Assembly: GCA_900470155.1 (NCBI GenBank)
Contig: UBZT01000010.1
Span: forward strand, 1-64,000
Length of the DNA stretch: 64,000 nt
Direction: 5' to 3'
Source: Hyphomicrobiales bacterium
GTDB lineage: Bacteria > Pseudomonadota > Alphaproteobacteria > Rhizobiales > Rhizobiaceae
Of this stretch, positions 38,191-47,095 are shown piece by piece. The first letter of the stretch is position 1; each line of letters starts with the position of its first letter. Both the position numbers and the translations under genes were made by a program. The notes beneath the pieces were generated by a model. It made no database searches. It saw only the letters and a program-made list of their open reading frames with translations, and was not told the origin of the DNA.

Positions 38191-39132
38191 GTGGCGGATC
38201 TGAGCCAGGCACGGGTCGAGGCTTTCCTCGAAATGATGAGCGCCGAACGCGGCGCCGCGGCCAATACACTCTCGTCCTATGAGCGCGACCTCGACGACCT
38301 GCAGTCCTTCCTGACAAGTCGCAAGGCAACACTCGGCAGCGCTGACCGCGCCGACCTGACTGCCTATCTGTCGGATCTCGCCAAACGCGGTTTTCAGGCA
38401 ACATCGCAAGCCCGCAGGCTTTCGGCGATGCGCCAATTCTACAAGTTTCTGTATGCCGAAGGCCTGCGAGCCGATGATCCGACGGCCATCCTCGATGCGC
38501 CGAAAAAGGCGCGCCCGCTGCCGAAGACACTGACGGTGGAGGATGTCGGCACCATGCTGGCGCTGGCCGAACAGGAAGCGGCCCAGCCCGGCACGGACCA
38601 AGCTGCACGGCTCAGGCTGCTGGTGCTTCTGGAACTGCTCTATGCGACCGGCATGCGCGTCAGCGAATTGGTGTCGCTGCCGGCCAAGGTGCTGGCGCAG
38701 GAGGGACGGTTTCTCGTCGTCAAGGGCAAGGGCAACAAGGAGCGCCTGGTGCCGCTGTCGCGCACAGCCATCGAGGCGCTGGCCCGCTACAGCGAAACGC
38801 GGGCGGCAACGCCCGGCCATGCCGACAGCCCCTTCCTTTTCCCATCCACCAGCAAGGAGGGCCATCTGCCCCGCCAGGTCTTTGCCCGCGACCTGAAGGA
38901 TCTTGCCATTCGCTCGGGCCTGCCGGCGGCAAGTGTGTCGCCGCATGTGCTGCGCCATGCCTTTGCCAGCCATCTTCTCGGCAATGGTGCCGACCTGCGC
39001 GTCGTGCAGGAATTGCTCGGCCATAGCGACATTTCAACGACACAAATCTATACACATGTACTGGACGAGAGGCTGCAGCAACTGGTCCAAACGCATCACC
39101 CCCTTGCAAAACAGGCGAAAAACCACGATTAG
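38191..39132 (+). CDS. xerD: Tyrosine recombinase XerD
   Basis: XerD (313 residues) resolves chromosome dimers at dif together with XerC. The N-terminal core-binding domain starts [20 protein letters not shown]. The catalytic Arg is in [13 protein letters not shown], the lysine beta-hairpin is [13 protein letters not shown], and the [28 protein letters not shown] block carries the His-Arg-His-Tyr residues. The start is a GTG at 38191. It is followed after 62 bp by accA. Confidence 0.95.
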   Translation: MADLSQARVEAFLEMMSAERGAAANTLSSYERDLDDLQSFLTSRKATLGSADRADLTAYLSDLAKRGFQATSQARRLSAMRQFYKFLYAEGLRADDPTAILDAPKKARPLPKTLTVEDVGTMLALAEQEAAQPGTDQAARLRLLVLLELLYATGMRVSELVSLPAKVLAQEGRFLVVKGKGNKERLVPLSRTAIEALARYSETRAATPGHADSPFLFPSTSKEGHLPRQVFARDLKDLAIRSGLPAASVSPHVLRHAFASHLLGNGADLRVVQELLGHSDISTTQIYTHVLDERLQQLVQTHHPLAKQAKNHD

Positions 39133-39194
39133 GACCGGCAATACCGGTTCCTGTCAGCCGGAAGGCAAGGGACAAAACGATCGGAACGCACTCC

Positions 39195-40148
39195 ATGCAT
39201 AATTATCTCGACTTCGAAAAGCCAATCTCCGACCTCGAAGCCAAGATCCGCGAACTGAAGAAGATCGCGGAGGAGGACGAGAGCATCGACACTTCGGAAG
39301 AAATCAGCCGGCTCGAAGGCCGCGTCGAAGAGGCGATGGCCGACATCTATTCCAAGCTGAACGCCTGGCAGAAGACGCAGGTTGCACGTCACCCGTCCCG
39401 TCCGCATTTCGTCGATTATGCCGGCCAATTGCTCACCGACTTCACGCCGCTTGCCGGTGACCGCAAGTTTGCCGAAGACGCCGCCATCCAGGCTGGCCTC
39501 GCCCGCTTCCGCGGCCAGCCGGTTGCGGTGATCGGACAGGAAAAGGGCAACGACACGAAGTCGCGCCTCAAGCACAATTTCGGCAGCCCACGCCCCGAAG
39601 GCTACCGCAAGGCGATCAGGGTCCTGGAAATGGCCGATCGCTTCGGCCTGCCGGTGATTACCCTGATCGATACCGCAGGCGCCTATCCTGGCGTCGGCGC
39701 CGAGGAACGCGGCCAGGCGGAAGCCATCGCCCGTTCGACCGAAATGTGCCTCGGCCTCAAGGTGCCGATGGTATCGGTGGTCATCGGCGAAGGCGGCTCC
39801 GGTGGCGCGATCGCGATTGCTACAGGCAACCGGGTCTACATGCTCGAGCATGCGATCTACTCGGTCATCTCGCCGGAAGGGGCAGCCTCGATCCTCTGGC
39901 GCGATTCGACCCGCGCCAAGGAAGCGGCGACCAACATGAAGATCACGGCGGAAGACCTGAAGGGCTTCGGCATTATCGACGGCATCATCCAGGAACCGGT
40001 CGGCGGCGCTCACCGTGCGCCGGACGTGGTCATCAAGGCGACCGGCGACGTCATCGCAGCGGCACTGGCCGACCTGACGCCGCTGCCGGGCGAAAAACTG
40101 CGCAACGACCGTCGCCAGAAATTCCTCGATATCGGTCGCAATCTCTAG
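39195..40148 (+). CDS. accA: Acetyl-CoA carboxylase carboxyltransferase subunit alpha
   Basis: AccA (317 residues) with AccD forms the carboxyltransferase that makes malonyl-CoA, the first committed step of fatty-acid synthesis. The start MHNYLDFEKPISDLEAKI is the family start. The GRPEGYRKA-type block (here RPEGYRKAIRVLEMADRF), DTAGAYPGVGAEERGQAEAIA and GEGGSGGAIAI make the oxyanion hole and CoA site. A weak terminator hairpin follows. Confidence 0.97.
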   Translation: MHNYLDFEKPISDLEAKIRELKKIAEEDESIDTSEEISRLEGRVEEAMADIYSKLNAWQKTQVARHPSRPHFVDYAGQLLTDFTPLAGDRKFAEDAAIQAGLARFRGQPVAVIGQEKGNDTKSRLKHNFGSPRPEGYRKAIRVLEMADRFGLPVITLIDTAGAYPGVGAEERGQAEAIARSTEMCLGLKVPMVSVVIGEGGSGGAIAIATGNRVYMLEHAIYSVISPEGAASILWRDSTRAKEAATNMKITAEDLKGFGIIDGIIQEPVGGAHRAPDVVIKATGDVIAAALADLTPLPGEKLRNDRRQKFLDIGRNL

Positions 40149-40207
40149 GGCGACGGCCGGATCCGGCCATCACTCTGCCGCTTTGCAACAGTATCGCAGC
40201 AAAATGC

Positions 40208-40240
40208 CCACGGGATGAATTGCTCCGTGGTTTATAATTT
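40208..40240 (+). terminator. Possible terminator after accA
   Basis: CCACGG (40208-40213) and CCGTGG (40225-40230) can pair over an 11-base loop and are followed by TTTATAATTT. The stem is only 6 bp, so this is a moderate candidate. Confidence 0.4.
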
Positions 40241-40319
40241 GTGAAGAAAGCAGTCATAAACTAAAAGAGGCCTGGCTTGCTCGGGTCGCTTGATCTGTTC
40301 TTGAAAAGAGCTTTTGCGA

Positions 40320-41693
40320 ATGCGTTGGAAATCGACAGCCCTTGTACTGATCTTCACTGCAGCGCTTGCCGGCTGCAACGACACGCTGGAAAGCGCGACG
40401 TATGATTCTCCCAAGGTCTCCAACAAGATAGAACAGCCACTGCCAGCGCGCCTGCTCGCCGAGATCCGGCAGAAGGGCATGGATCGCAATGCGCCGATCA
40501 TGCTGCGCATCTTCAAGGAAGAAGGCGTGCTGGAGGTCTGGAAGGCCAAGACCAACAATCGATTCGACAAGGTGGTCCAGTATGACATCTGTGCCTGGTC
40601 GGGACGACTGGGTCCCAAGGTCAAGGAAGGCGACCGGCAGGCACCGGAAGGTTTCTATCCGCTGTCGCCGTATCACCTGAACCCGAATTCGAAATATTTC
40701 CTCGCGATCAATACCGGTTTCCCCAACCGGTTCGACCAGGCGAACGGCCGCAACGGCTCCAACCTGATGATCCATGGCGCCTGCTCGTCTTCGGGCTGCT
40801 ATTCGATGACCGACGCGCAGATTCTGGAAATCTATGCTTTTGCCCGCGACGCCTTCAAGGGCGGCCAGCAGAACATTCAGTTGCAGGCATTCCCGTTCCG
40901 CATGACGGCGGAAAACATGGCACGCCACCGCCACAGCCAGCACTATGACTTCTGGAAGATGCTGAAGGTCGGCTACGACAATTTCGAAGTGACCAAGCGC
41001 CCGCCGGAAGTGGGCGTCTGCAACAAGGGCTACGTCTTCAACCAGCTGACGGCTGGTGGCCAGGCTTTCAACCCGCAAGCCGCCTGCCCGCCGATGTCGA
41101 CACCGCCGGCCCTGCAGATGTCCCTGGCGCAGTACAACAGCGCCTATGACCGTGACTATGCCAAGGCGATGAAGAAATTTGACGGGAAGATCTGGTACGA
41201 TCCGAGCGAAGCCGAACGCAAGGCCCTGGTCGTCGATCTGCGCAAGTCGCGCTCGCACGACCTCGCCTTTGCCCCGACAGGCTCAGCGCTGAAGGCCGGC
41301 AAGCTGATCGACATCGACAACACCGATCCGGCAAAGATCGCGACCGCGACATCGGCTGGCGCCGCGATCAACCAACTGACGGCGAAGAAGCCCGCAGGCG
41401 CCGCAACCGCGGAGGCGCCCGTTGCAACGGCAACGGCAGCACCCGTCGCAGCGCCGGCAACGACAGCAACTGCAGCTATCACGCCGGCTCCGACCACTGT
41501 CCCGGCTCCGGCAATAGCGGCAACGGAGACCGCAGCACCGACACACGCTGCGCCGCTTGCGGCAACAGCAACGGCCCAAACTGGCCAGACGGTCGTGCCG
41601 GTACCTCAGCCCAACCCGCAGGTGGTCGAAACGACCGTCGCGGAAGCCCCGCAGAAGAAAAAGCCGTTCTGGAAGATCTGGTCGACGGAATGA
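40320..41693 (+). CDS. L,D-transpeptidase (YkuD) family lipoprotein
   Basis: The 457-residue product starts MRWKSTALVLIFTAALAGC, so it is a lipoprotein with lipobox LAGC. A YkuD domain follows, with the catalytic histidine and cysteine in HGACSSSGCYSM. L,D-transpeptidases form 3-3 crosslinks in peptidoglycan or attach proteins to it; the YafK-like branch is closest by eye. The C-terminal 130 residues are Ala/Thr/Pro-rich and probably extended, ending in a KKKPFWKIW motif. The ATG at 40320 is preferred over a TTG 6 bases upstream. Confidence 0.88.
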   Translation: MRWKSTALVLIFTAALAGCNDTLESATYDSPKVSNKIEQPLPARLLAEIRQKGMDRNAPIMLRIFKEEGVLEVWKAKTNNRFDKVVQYDICAWSGRLGPKVKEGDRQAPEGFYPLSPYHLNPNSKYFLAINTGFPNRFDQANGRNGSNLMIHGACSSSGCYSMTDAQILEIYAFARDAFKGGQQNIQLQAFPFRMTAENMARHRHSQHYDFWKMLKVGYDNFEVTKRPPEVGVCNKGYVFNQLTAGGQAFNPQAACPPMSTPPALQMSLAQYNSAYDRDYAKAMKKFDGKIWYDPSEAERKALVVDLRKSRSHDLAFAPTGSALKAGKLIDIDNTDPAKIATATSAGAAINQLTAKKPAGAATAEAPVATATAAPVAAPATTATAAITPAPTTVPAPAIAATETAAPTHAAPLAATATAQTGQTVVPVPQPNPQVVETTVAEAPQKKKPFWKIWSTE

Positions 41694-41932
41694 CCGATCC
41701 GGTCGTCTACGACCTAAAGGGGCTGAAATGCCCCTTGCCGGTCCTCAAGACACGCCGCCGGCTTGACGATTTGCCGCCGGGTGCGCTGCTGGTGATCGAG
41801 ACCACCGATCCGCTGGCCGTGATCGATATTGCCCATTTCTGCCGCGAAGACGGCCATGCGCTGCTCGAGACCCGACCGCTCGAGAGCGGTCATCGGTTCC
41901 GGATCCGCAAGGGCGGCACAGGCGCGGCCTAG
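41690..41932 (+). CDS. TusA/SirA-like sulfurtransferase
   Basis: The 80-residue protein has the TusA fold with the active cysteine in LKCPLPVLKT (Cys14). TusA proteins relay sulfur to molybdenum-cofactor or tRNA thiolation enzymes. Its ATG overlaps the stop of the L,D-transpeptidase gene (ATGA). It converges with the COG0523 GTPase, overlapping it by 4 bp. Confidence 0.88.
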   Translation: MTDPVVYDLKGLKCPLPVLKTRRRLDDLPPGALLVIETTDPLAVIDIAHFCREDGHALLETRPLESGHRFRIRKGGTGAA

Positions 41933-43092
41933 AGGCGGTAACCCGGCACGGCGAGAGGATTGTCGACCATCGCCGCACGATCCGGCCGGTCGACCCCGAT
42001 GCTGCCGGTAAAGGCGCCGAACAGTTCGCGCACATAATCTTCCGACAGATCCTTGGTGATCAGCACCAGCCGCGTCTTGCGGTCGGACCCTTCCGGCCAG
42101 GCCGGCAGGCGCACCGGCATATGGAAGATCGACTGCACGCCATGCAGGACGAGCGGCCGGTCCGGCTGGTCGGTCAGAGCGACGATCGCCTTCATCCGCA
42201 GAATCTTCTCACCATGGGCGGACCGCAGCAGGTCGATGAACATGTTGAGCGCCATGGGATCGATCGGCTGGTCATGGATGATCGAATAGGAGCGAATGGA
42301 TGTGCCATGCCGGTTCACGTCATGATGGTGGTCATGACCATGCTGGTGCTGGTGGCCGTGATCGTGTTCGCCATCGTCGTGGTGACTGTGATGCCCATGC
42401 TCGTGATCATGGTGGTCATGCGCCACCTCGTCCTTCAGCCAGCGATCGACATCGGCGATCTTGCTGGCCGGATCGTAGAGGCCGTTGACCAGGATGGCAG
42501 CACTGCCGGCCTCGTCGGCATCGCCATTGGTGATCGGCGCCCGCGGATTGAGCGCCCGGAGACGCGCAACGAGCGCCTTCGTATCGCCGGCTTCCGGCAG
42601 CGTGGTCTTGGTCAGGATCAGCCGGTCGGCAACGGCGATCTGCTTGTACGCCTCGGTGAAACCATCGATCGTCGACAATCCGTTGACCGCATCGACAACG
42701 GTGATCACGCCATCGAGATCGAAATGCTGCGAAATCGCCGGATGGCCCATCACCGACTGCATAACAGGTGCCGGATCGGCAAGGCCGGTGGTCTCGATGA
42801 CGATGCGCGACAACGGCTTGATCTTGCCGGTCTGCATGCCGTCGACCAGTTCGGCCAGCGTGTCGACCAGCTCGCCGCGCACCGTGCAGCACAGGCAGCC
42901 GTCGGACAGTTCGACGACCGTATCGCTGGAGGATTCGACGAGCAGATGGTCGATGCCGACTTCGCCGAATTCGTTGATGATGACCGCTGCATCCTTCATC
43001 GCCGGATCCTTGAGGATCCGGTTGAGCAGCGTCGACTTGCCCGCACCGAGAAACCCGGTCAGGATCGATACGGGTATACGTTCGATGCTCAT
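41929..43092 (-). CDS. His-rich COG0523 (CobW/G3E) GTPase
   Basis: The 387-residue protein from the ATG at 43092 is a G3E GTPase of the COG0523 family, members of which deliver metals (zinc, cobalt, iron). Walker A GFLGAGKST is at 13-21 and the metal-site motif GCLCCT at 65-70. The central linker is a strikingly His/Asp-rich stretch (about residues 224-265, around 20 His) that could bind or store metal. The C-terminal domain is CobW_C. A GTG start 9 bases upstream is also possible. The role is probably metal supply, not cobalamin synthesis specifically. Confidence 0.88.
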   Translation of the reverse strand: MSIERIPVSILTGFLGAGKSTLLNRILKDPAMKDAAVIINEFGEVGIDHLLVESSSDTVVELSDGCLCCTVRGELVDTLAELVDGMQTGKIKPLSRIVIETTGLADPAPVMQSVMGHPAISQHFDLDGVITVVDAVNGLSTIDGFTEAYKQIAVADRLILTKTTLPEAGDTKALVARLRALNPRAPITNGDADEAGSAAILVNGLYDPASKIADVDRWLKDEVAHDHHDHEHGHHSHHDDGEHDHGHQHQHGHDHHHDVNRHGTSIRSYSIIHDQPIDPMALNMFIDLLRSAHGEKILRMKAIVALTDQPDRPLVLHGVQSIFHMPVRLPAWPEGSDRKTRLVLITKDLSEDYVRELFGAFTGSIGVDRPDRAAMVDNPLAVPGYRL

Positions 43093-43132
43093 ATCATTCA
43101 CTTTCCATCAAAGGGTCCGAACGATCGCCGGA

Positions 43133-44248
43133 TCAGAAGGTCGGCCGCGGCCGCGGGATCGGCACATTGGCGATTTCGCTCACCTGTGCCCCCGTCTTCG
43201 GCTTGCCCGCCGGTTCTCCGCCGGAGATCAGCCCTGCATAGCTGAAGCTGGGCTCGTGATCCATTTCATGGATATAGGGCGACATGAGCTTCATCCGCCC
43301 CACTTCGTCGCGCCCTTCGCTGCGAACCTGGCGGGCCTTCGGATTGCAGATCTCGCTGCTAATATCCACCACTTGGTCGAGACCTTCGCCATAGGGCTGA
43401 AGGTTCTCCAGGCGCCCGCCCGCCGTCGAGGTCGTCAGCCCCTTCTGCAGCAGCTCGGCCGACTGGTCGGCGCGCGCGCCAAGGCTGTCGGCACCCAGCA
43501 CGACCGAAATCACCGTGCGGCCATTGCGGGTGGCGGATGATACCTGGTTGAAGCCGGAGGCGCAGATATAACCGGTCTTCATGCCGTCGGCACCGGCGAA
43601 CCGGCCGACCAGCAGATTATAGGCCGCGTAGTTCTTCTTTCCCGTCGTCACCCCTTCCAGCGCGAAATAGCTGGCATATTCCGGAAACTCGCGGCGGATC
43701 GCGGCCGCGAGCAAGGCAAGGTCGCGCGCCGTCGTATATTGCCCCTTGCCCGGCAGGCCGTTCGGATTGACGAAGCGCGACGACGTCATGCCGAGCGCCT
43801 TGGCATCGGCATTCATCCGCGCGACGAAACGTTCCTCGCTGCCGCTCACCGTTTCGGCGATCGCAACCGCGATGTCATTGGCCGACTTGACGATCAGCAG
43901 CTTGAACGCACTGTCGAGCGTCAGTTTCGATCCCGGCTTGAAATAGGTCTTGCTGGCAGGTTCCGCCGCCGCATGCGCGCTCATCGTCACGATGCTCTGC
44001 AGCGACAATTCGCCGGCCCGGATCGCCTTGAAGGCGGTATAGGCCGTCATCAGCTTGGTCAGCGAGGCCGGATACCATTTGCGGAAGGCTTCCTGATGCT
44101 CGATCACGCGGCCGCTTTTGACATCGACGACGATCATCGGATTGGCCACGGCGAAATTCGGCACGGCAACCGCCGACAGACAGGCAACGACGGCGACCCG
44201 GCGCAGCGCTCCTGCTGAAGACAATATGCTTGGAAACTTCGTGGACAC
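43133..44248 (-). CDS. D-alanyl-D-alanine carboxypeptidase (penicillin-binding protein)
   Basis: This 371-residue PBP5-like enzyme of the S11 family removes the terminal D-Ala of peptidoglycan stem peptides. Motifs are SLTK (62-65; active serine), the SAN triad in VKSANDIA and KTG in GMKTGYIC. A signal peptide precedes NPMIVVD (cleavage near residue 36). The start is read as the GTG at 44248 because a GAGAGG site precedes it and the signal peptide is standard; an in-frame frame to 44368 is longer. The C-terminus is Pro-rich. Confidence 0.92.
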   Translation of the reverse strand: MSTKFPSILSSAGALRRVAVVACLSAVAVPNFAVANPMIVVDVKSGRVIEHQEAFRKWYPASLTKLMTAYTAFKAIRAGELSLQSIVTMSAHAAAEPASKTYFKPGSKLTLDSAFKLLIVKSANDIAVAIAETVSGSEERFVARMNADAKALGMTSSRFVNPNGLPGKGQYTTARDLALLAAAIRREFPEYASYFALEGVTTGKKNYAAYNLLVGRFAGADGMKTGYICASGFNQVSSATRNGRTVISVVLGADSLGARADQSAELLQKGLTTSTAGGRLENLQPYGEGLDQVVDISSEICNPKARQVRSEGRDEVGRMKLMSPYIHEMDHEPSFSYAGLISGGEPAGKPKTGAQVSEIANVPIPRPRPTF

Positions 44249-44404
44249 GACTGCAATCCTCTCACATTGGGGATATCTCGCATTCGGCATCTGTTTGCCG
44301 TAGCAATGCAAGCAATGGCAAAGCCTATTGAATACGTCAATCAGGAGGCGCACATTCCGCGCCGACAATCACGTGATCCGCAATGCACCGACCAGGACAG
44401 CCAC

Positions 44405-45568
44405 ATGCCAATTCTGAACCGCGCCGCCGAACTCCAGTCGGAGGCCACCGAATGGCGCCGCCATCTGCACGCAAATCCCGAAATCCTCTATGACGTTGAA
44501 AATACGGCGAGCTTTGTCGAACAGAAGTTGAAGGAATTCGGTGTCGACGAGGTGGTGACAGGCATTGGCCGCACCGGCGTTGTCGGCGTTATCAAGGGAC
44601 GCGGCCAGGGCGATCGCGCCATCGGCCTGCGCGCCGACATGGACGCGCTGCCGCTGACCGAGATCACCGGCAAGCCCTGGGCATCGACGACAGAGGGCCG
44701 GATGCATGCCTGCGGCCATGACGGCCATACCGCCATGCTTCTGGGTGCGGCGAAGTACCTGGCCGAAACCCGCACCTTCCATGGCAATGTCGTGGTCATC
44801 TTCCAGCCTGCCGAAGAAGGCGGACGCGGCGCGCTGGCCATGGTCGAAGACGGCCTGATGGAGCGTTTCGGCATTGCGGAAGTCTACGGCATGCACAACA
44901 TGCCGGGCATGGCAGCCGGCAGCTTTGCCATCCGCAAGGGCGGCATCATGGCCGCACCCGACAAGTTCGCCATCAAGATCGGCGGCCGCGGCGGCCATGC
45001 TGCCGAGCCGCACAACACCATCGATCCTATCGTCGTCGGCGCGCAGATCGTCGGCGCGCTGCAGACGATTGCCGCCCGCAACGCCAATCCGCTGCGCTCC
45101 GTGGTGGTGTCGGTCACCCAGTTCCACGCTGGAACGACCCACAACATTATCCCGGAAGAAGCCTATCTGACCGGCACAGTGCGTTCGCTGGACGAGGCCG
45201 TGCGCGACCTTGCCGAAAAGCGGATCGCCGAGCTGGCCCATGGGATCGCTGCGGCAAACGGCGCAAAGGCCGAATTCGAATATGAACGCGCCTGCCCGGT
45301 GACGGTCAACCATCCAGCCGAAACGAACTATGCTGCACAGGCTGCCATCGACATCGCCGGCGTTCACAATGTCGATACCGATGTCGACGCCTCGATGGCG
45401 GGCGAAGACTTCGCCTTCATGCTGCAGGCAAGACCCGGCGCCTACATCATGATCGGCAATGGCAAAACCGCCGGCCTTCACAATCCTGCCTATGACTTCA
45501 ACGACGACGTCATAGGCCTTGGTATTTCCTATTGGGTCCGCCTGGCCGAACGCCGACTGACCGAATAA
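44405..45568 (+). CDS. M20 family amidohydrolase (hippurate-hydrolase-like)
   Basis: The 387-residue protein is an M20D metallopeptidase/amidohydrolase. The metal motif HACGHDGH is at 101-108, the Glu pair lies in QPAEEGG and the dimerisation-domain segment GRGGHAAEPH is typical. Substrates of this family include hippurate, N-acyl-amino acids and IAA conjugates; the one used here is unknown. The ATG at 44405 has an AGGA ribosome-binding site. The upstream in-frame region (44267-44404) is not supported. Confidence 0.9.
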   Translation: MPILNRAAELQSEATEWRRHLHANPEILYDVENTASFVEQKLKEFGVDEVVTGIGRTGVVGVIKGRGQGDRAIGLRADMDALPLTEITGKPWASTTEGRMHACGHDGHTAMLLGAAKYLAETRTFHGNVVVIFQPAEEGGRGALAMVEDGLMERFGIAEVYGMHNMPGMAAGSFAIRKGGIMAAPDKFAIKIGGRGGHAAEPHNTIDPIVVGAQIVGALQTIAARNANPLRSVVVSVTQFHAGTTHNIIPEEAYLTGTVRSLDEAVRDLAEKRIAELAHGIAAANGAKAEFEYERACPVTVNHPAETNYAAQAAIDIAGVHNVDTDVDASMAGEDFAFMLQARPGAYIMIGNGKTAGLHNPAYDFNDDVIGLGISYWVRLAERRLTE

Positions 45569-45650
45569 TCGCGCTCAGGCGTTGCCAGCACGGAGGTGGC
45601 AAGCAAAATCACTTGGCTTGCCGGCTTTGCTTTTGTATGGAGAAGGAAGT

Positions 45651-45727
45651 GGTCCCGTAGCTCAGCAGGATAGAGCATCAGATTCCTAATCTGAGGGTCA
45701 CGCGTTCGAATCGCGTCGGGATCACCA
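45651..45727 (+). tRNA. tRNA-Arg (anticodon CCU)
   Basis: This 77-base tRNA folds as a cloverleaf. The acceptor GGTCCCG pairs with CGGGATC and CCA is encoded. The anticodon stem TCAGA/TCTGA closes the loop TTCCTAA, giving anticodon CCT (reads AGG, arginine). The T loop GTTCGAATC is standard. tRNA-Arg(CCU) genes are frequent integration sites of mobile elements in bacteria, and the small-gene region begins right after it. Confidence 0.97.
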
Positions 45728-45854
45728 TTTGACCAATTTTTGCGGGTAAACGTTGAAGGGTTGTATTCGGACTGGAAACAGTCATGATGGCAACTTATGC
45801 TACGCCGACGTTTTGTATTCCAAATGCGTCAGCCTTGAACGGGAGGAAGCCATC

Positions 45855-46091
45855 ATGGCATCTGTATCCCTCGGCTCCTTGGCTCGTGAAAAAGCCGACA
45901 TCGTCGAACGTGCGGTAAGACGGATCAGTCGCCAGGAAAACTTGATCCTCGATACGAAACAGGCCGACAATGCCACCGCTTTGCTGATCTATCTGGTGGA
46001 AAGCGGCGTGCAGGATGTAGACGAGCTGGTTGAATTCGCCTCCCTTGCCAAAGGAAAGCGCTACGACCCCATGGACGGCAGTTTCACGTAG
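45855..46091 (+). CDS. Hypothetical protein (78 aa)
   Basis: The 78-residue protein begins MASVSLGSLAREKADIVE with a strong GGGAGGAAG ribosome-binding site. It is charged and likely helical, with no membrane segment or known domain. It follows the tRNA-Arg and ends before the minus-strand small gene. I do not recognise it. The in-frame extension to 45753 runs back near the tRNA and is not credible. Confidence 0.6.
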   Translation: MASVSLGSLAREKADIVERAVRRISRQENLILDTKQADNATALLIYLVESGVQDVDELVEFASLAKGKRYDPMDGSFT

Positions 46092-46144
46092 GCAGACGCC
46101 GCGCCCAGGCGAATGCGACGTTCGCGATGTGGGCGCGAGCCCGA

Positions 46145-46300
46145 CTACCGATCATCCTTGCCATAGATTTCCCCCGTCAATGCATCCCGGCGATAGCGGT
46201 TATTGGCGTGATCACGCATCTGCATCATCCCGTAGGCGATCACAGCGCCGACGAGAACGGGGCCGAGCACCAGTCCCAACAGCCATAGAAAATTGGACAT
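46145..46300 (-). CDS. Small single-pass membrane protein (51 aa)
   Basis: A 51-codon frame on the minus strand begins MSNFLWLLGLVLGPVLVGAV after a strong GGGAGGAGAG ribosome-binding site. It has one hydrophobic helix (residues 4-23) and a charged C-terminus with MMQMRDHANNRYRRD and a KDDR end. It is the last gene of a minus-strand group and lies 78 bp after the stop of the next small gene. The function is unknown. Confidence 0.65.
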   Translation of the reverse strand: MSNFLWLLGLVLGPVLVGAVIAYGMMQMRDHANNRYRRDALTGEIYGKDDR

Positions 46301-46378
46301 CCGCTCTCCTCCCAAGCAGATACATAAGGCTATACTTATTTACCAGAGTTGGGCGAAAGAGTCTCGCAAAACAACCGA

Positions 46379-46564
46379 TCAGGTTTCTTTTTCGCCCGCG
46401 GTCTTTTCCTCGATCGCTGCCTGCAACTCCAGGGCCAGCTTGATCAGATTTGTCGGCACGTGTTCGCGTGTATGTTCTTCCATCAGGAGATCGAGCTTTT
46501 CCCGGACAAGACCGCCCGCCCGATGGCGACGGCCCTTGCCCGACGCTCCCGCTGCTTTTTCCAT
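46379..46564 (-). CDS. Small protein weakly resembling NepR (61 aa)
   Basis: The 61-residue protein is basic at the N-terminus and helical in the middle: LVREKLDLLMEEHTREHVPT followed by NLIKLALELQ. The spacing of leucines, glutamates and the VP dipeptide recalls the NepR anti-sigma family (which has REL-LYxxVVxEPVPDRxLDLL). That resemblance is weak and by eye only. The gene sits about 840 bp from an EcfG-like sigma factor but in opposite orientation, which would be unusual for nepR. A GGGGGACC stretch serves as ribosome-binding site. Confidence 0.5.
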   Translation of the reverse strand: MEKAAGASGKGRRHRAGGLVREKLDLLMEEHTREHVPTNLIKLALELQAAIEEKTAGEKET

Positions 46565-46600
46565 TCGGTCCCCCGATCTTCATAATGCTTCATGTGGTCA

Positions 46601-46641
46601 CTGTTTCGCACTATCGGACAAACGACGCGTTTGCGAAACAG
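46601..46641. repeat. Perfect inverted repeat between two small genes
   Basis: CTGTTTCGCA (46601-46610) and TGCGAAACAG (46632-46641) are exact reverse complements, separated by 21 bases. No T-run follows on either strand, so a terminator is unlikely. It could be an operator or a long-loop RNA hairpin in the leader of the 61-residue gene. Confidence 0.7.
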
Positions 46642-46698
46642 GATTTGAGTGCGTTGATCGCCGATAGGCACCGTTCCGGTCAAACCGGCCGGGTGCTG

Positions 46699-47034
46699 CT
46701 ATGCATCACCGGGCTTCAGTTCGGGAAACTGCGCCAGAAGTGCCGCATCGTCGCTGAACGACTGCGGCGCACCGCTTAGGATGACGCTGACATTGTCACC
46801 AACCTCGACAGGCTCGTCATGGCTGACGTCTGTTTGTTCGCCGCTGGCGAGAACCAGGGTCGCACGCGACTTGAAACCTTGCTTGAGCAGCCAGTCGCGC
46901 GGCGCATGCATCGTGACGGTGGCCTGGTAGCGCGCGTCGACCCGCTCGACGGATACCTGGTAGGCCACCGGTGAAAGCCGCCCGCCTATCAAGATCTGTC
47001 CCTGCCCGTCGGCGTTTTCGAGATGCTGGGTCAT
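46699..47034 (-). CDS. Hypothetical protein (111 aa) under a stress-type promoter
   Basis: The 111-residue protein starts MTQHLENADGQGQILIGG with a good AAGGACGGAG ribosome-binding site. It has a predicted beta-rich core (LSPVAYQVSVERVDARYQATVTM and SRATLVLASGEQTDVS) and an acidic C-terminus. There is no known family that I recognise. A GGAAC-N16-TGTT sequence lies 62 bp upstream on the same strand, so it is likely part of the general stress regulon. An in-frame extension to 47154 would cross that promoter and is rejected. Confidence 0.65.
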   Translation of the reverse strand: MTQHLENADGQGQILIGGRLSPVAYQVSVERVDARYQATVTMHAPRDWLLKQGFKSRATLVLASGEQTDVSHDEPVEVGDNVSVILSGAPQSFSDDAALLAQFPELKPGDA

Positions 47035-47095
47035 CGCTCCGTCCTTTTCAGTGCTCTTCCGACTGTGCCATGGCACGCTGAATACCTGTCGAAAG

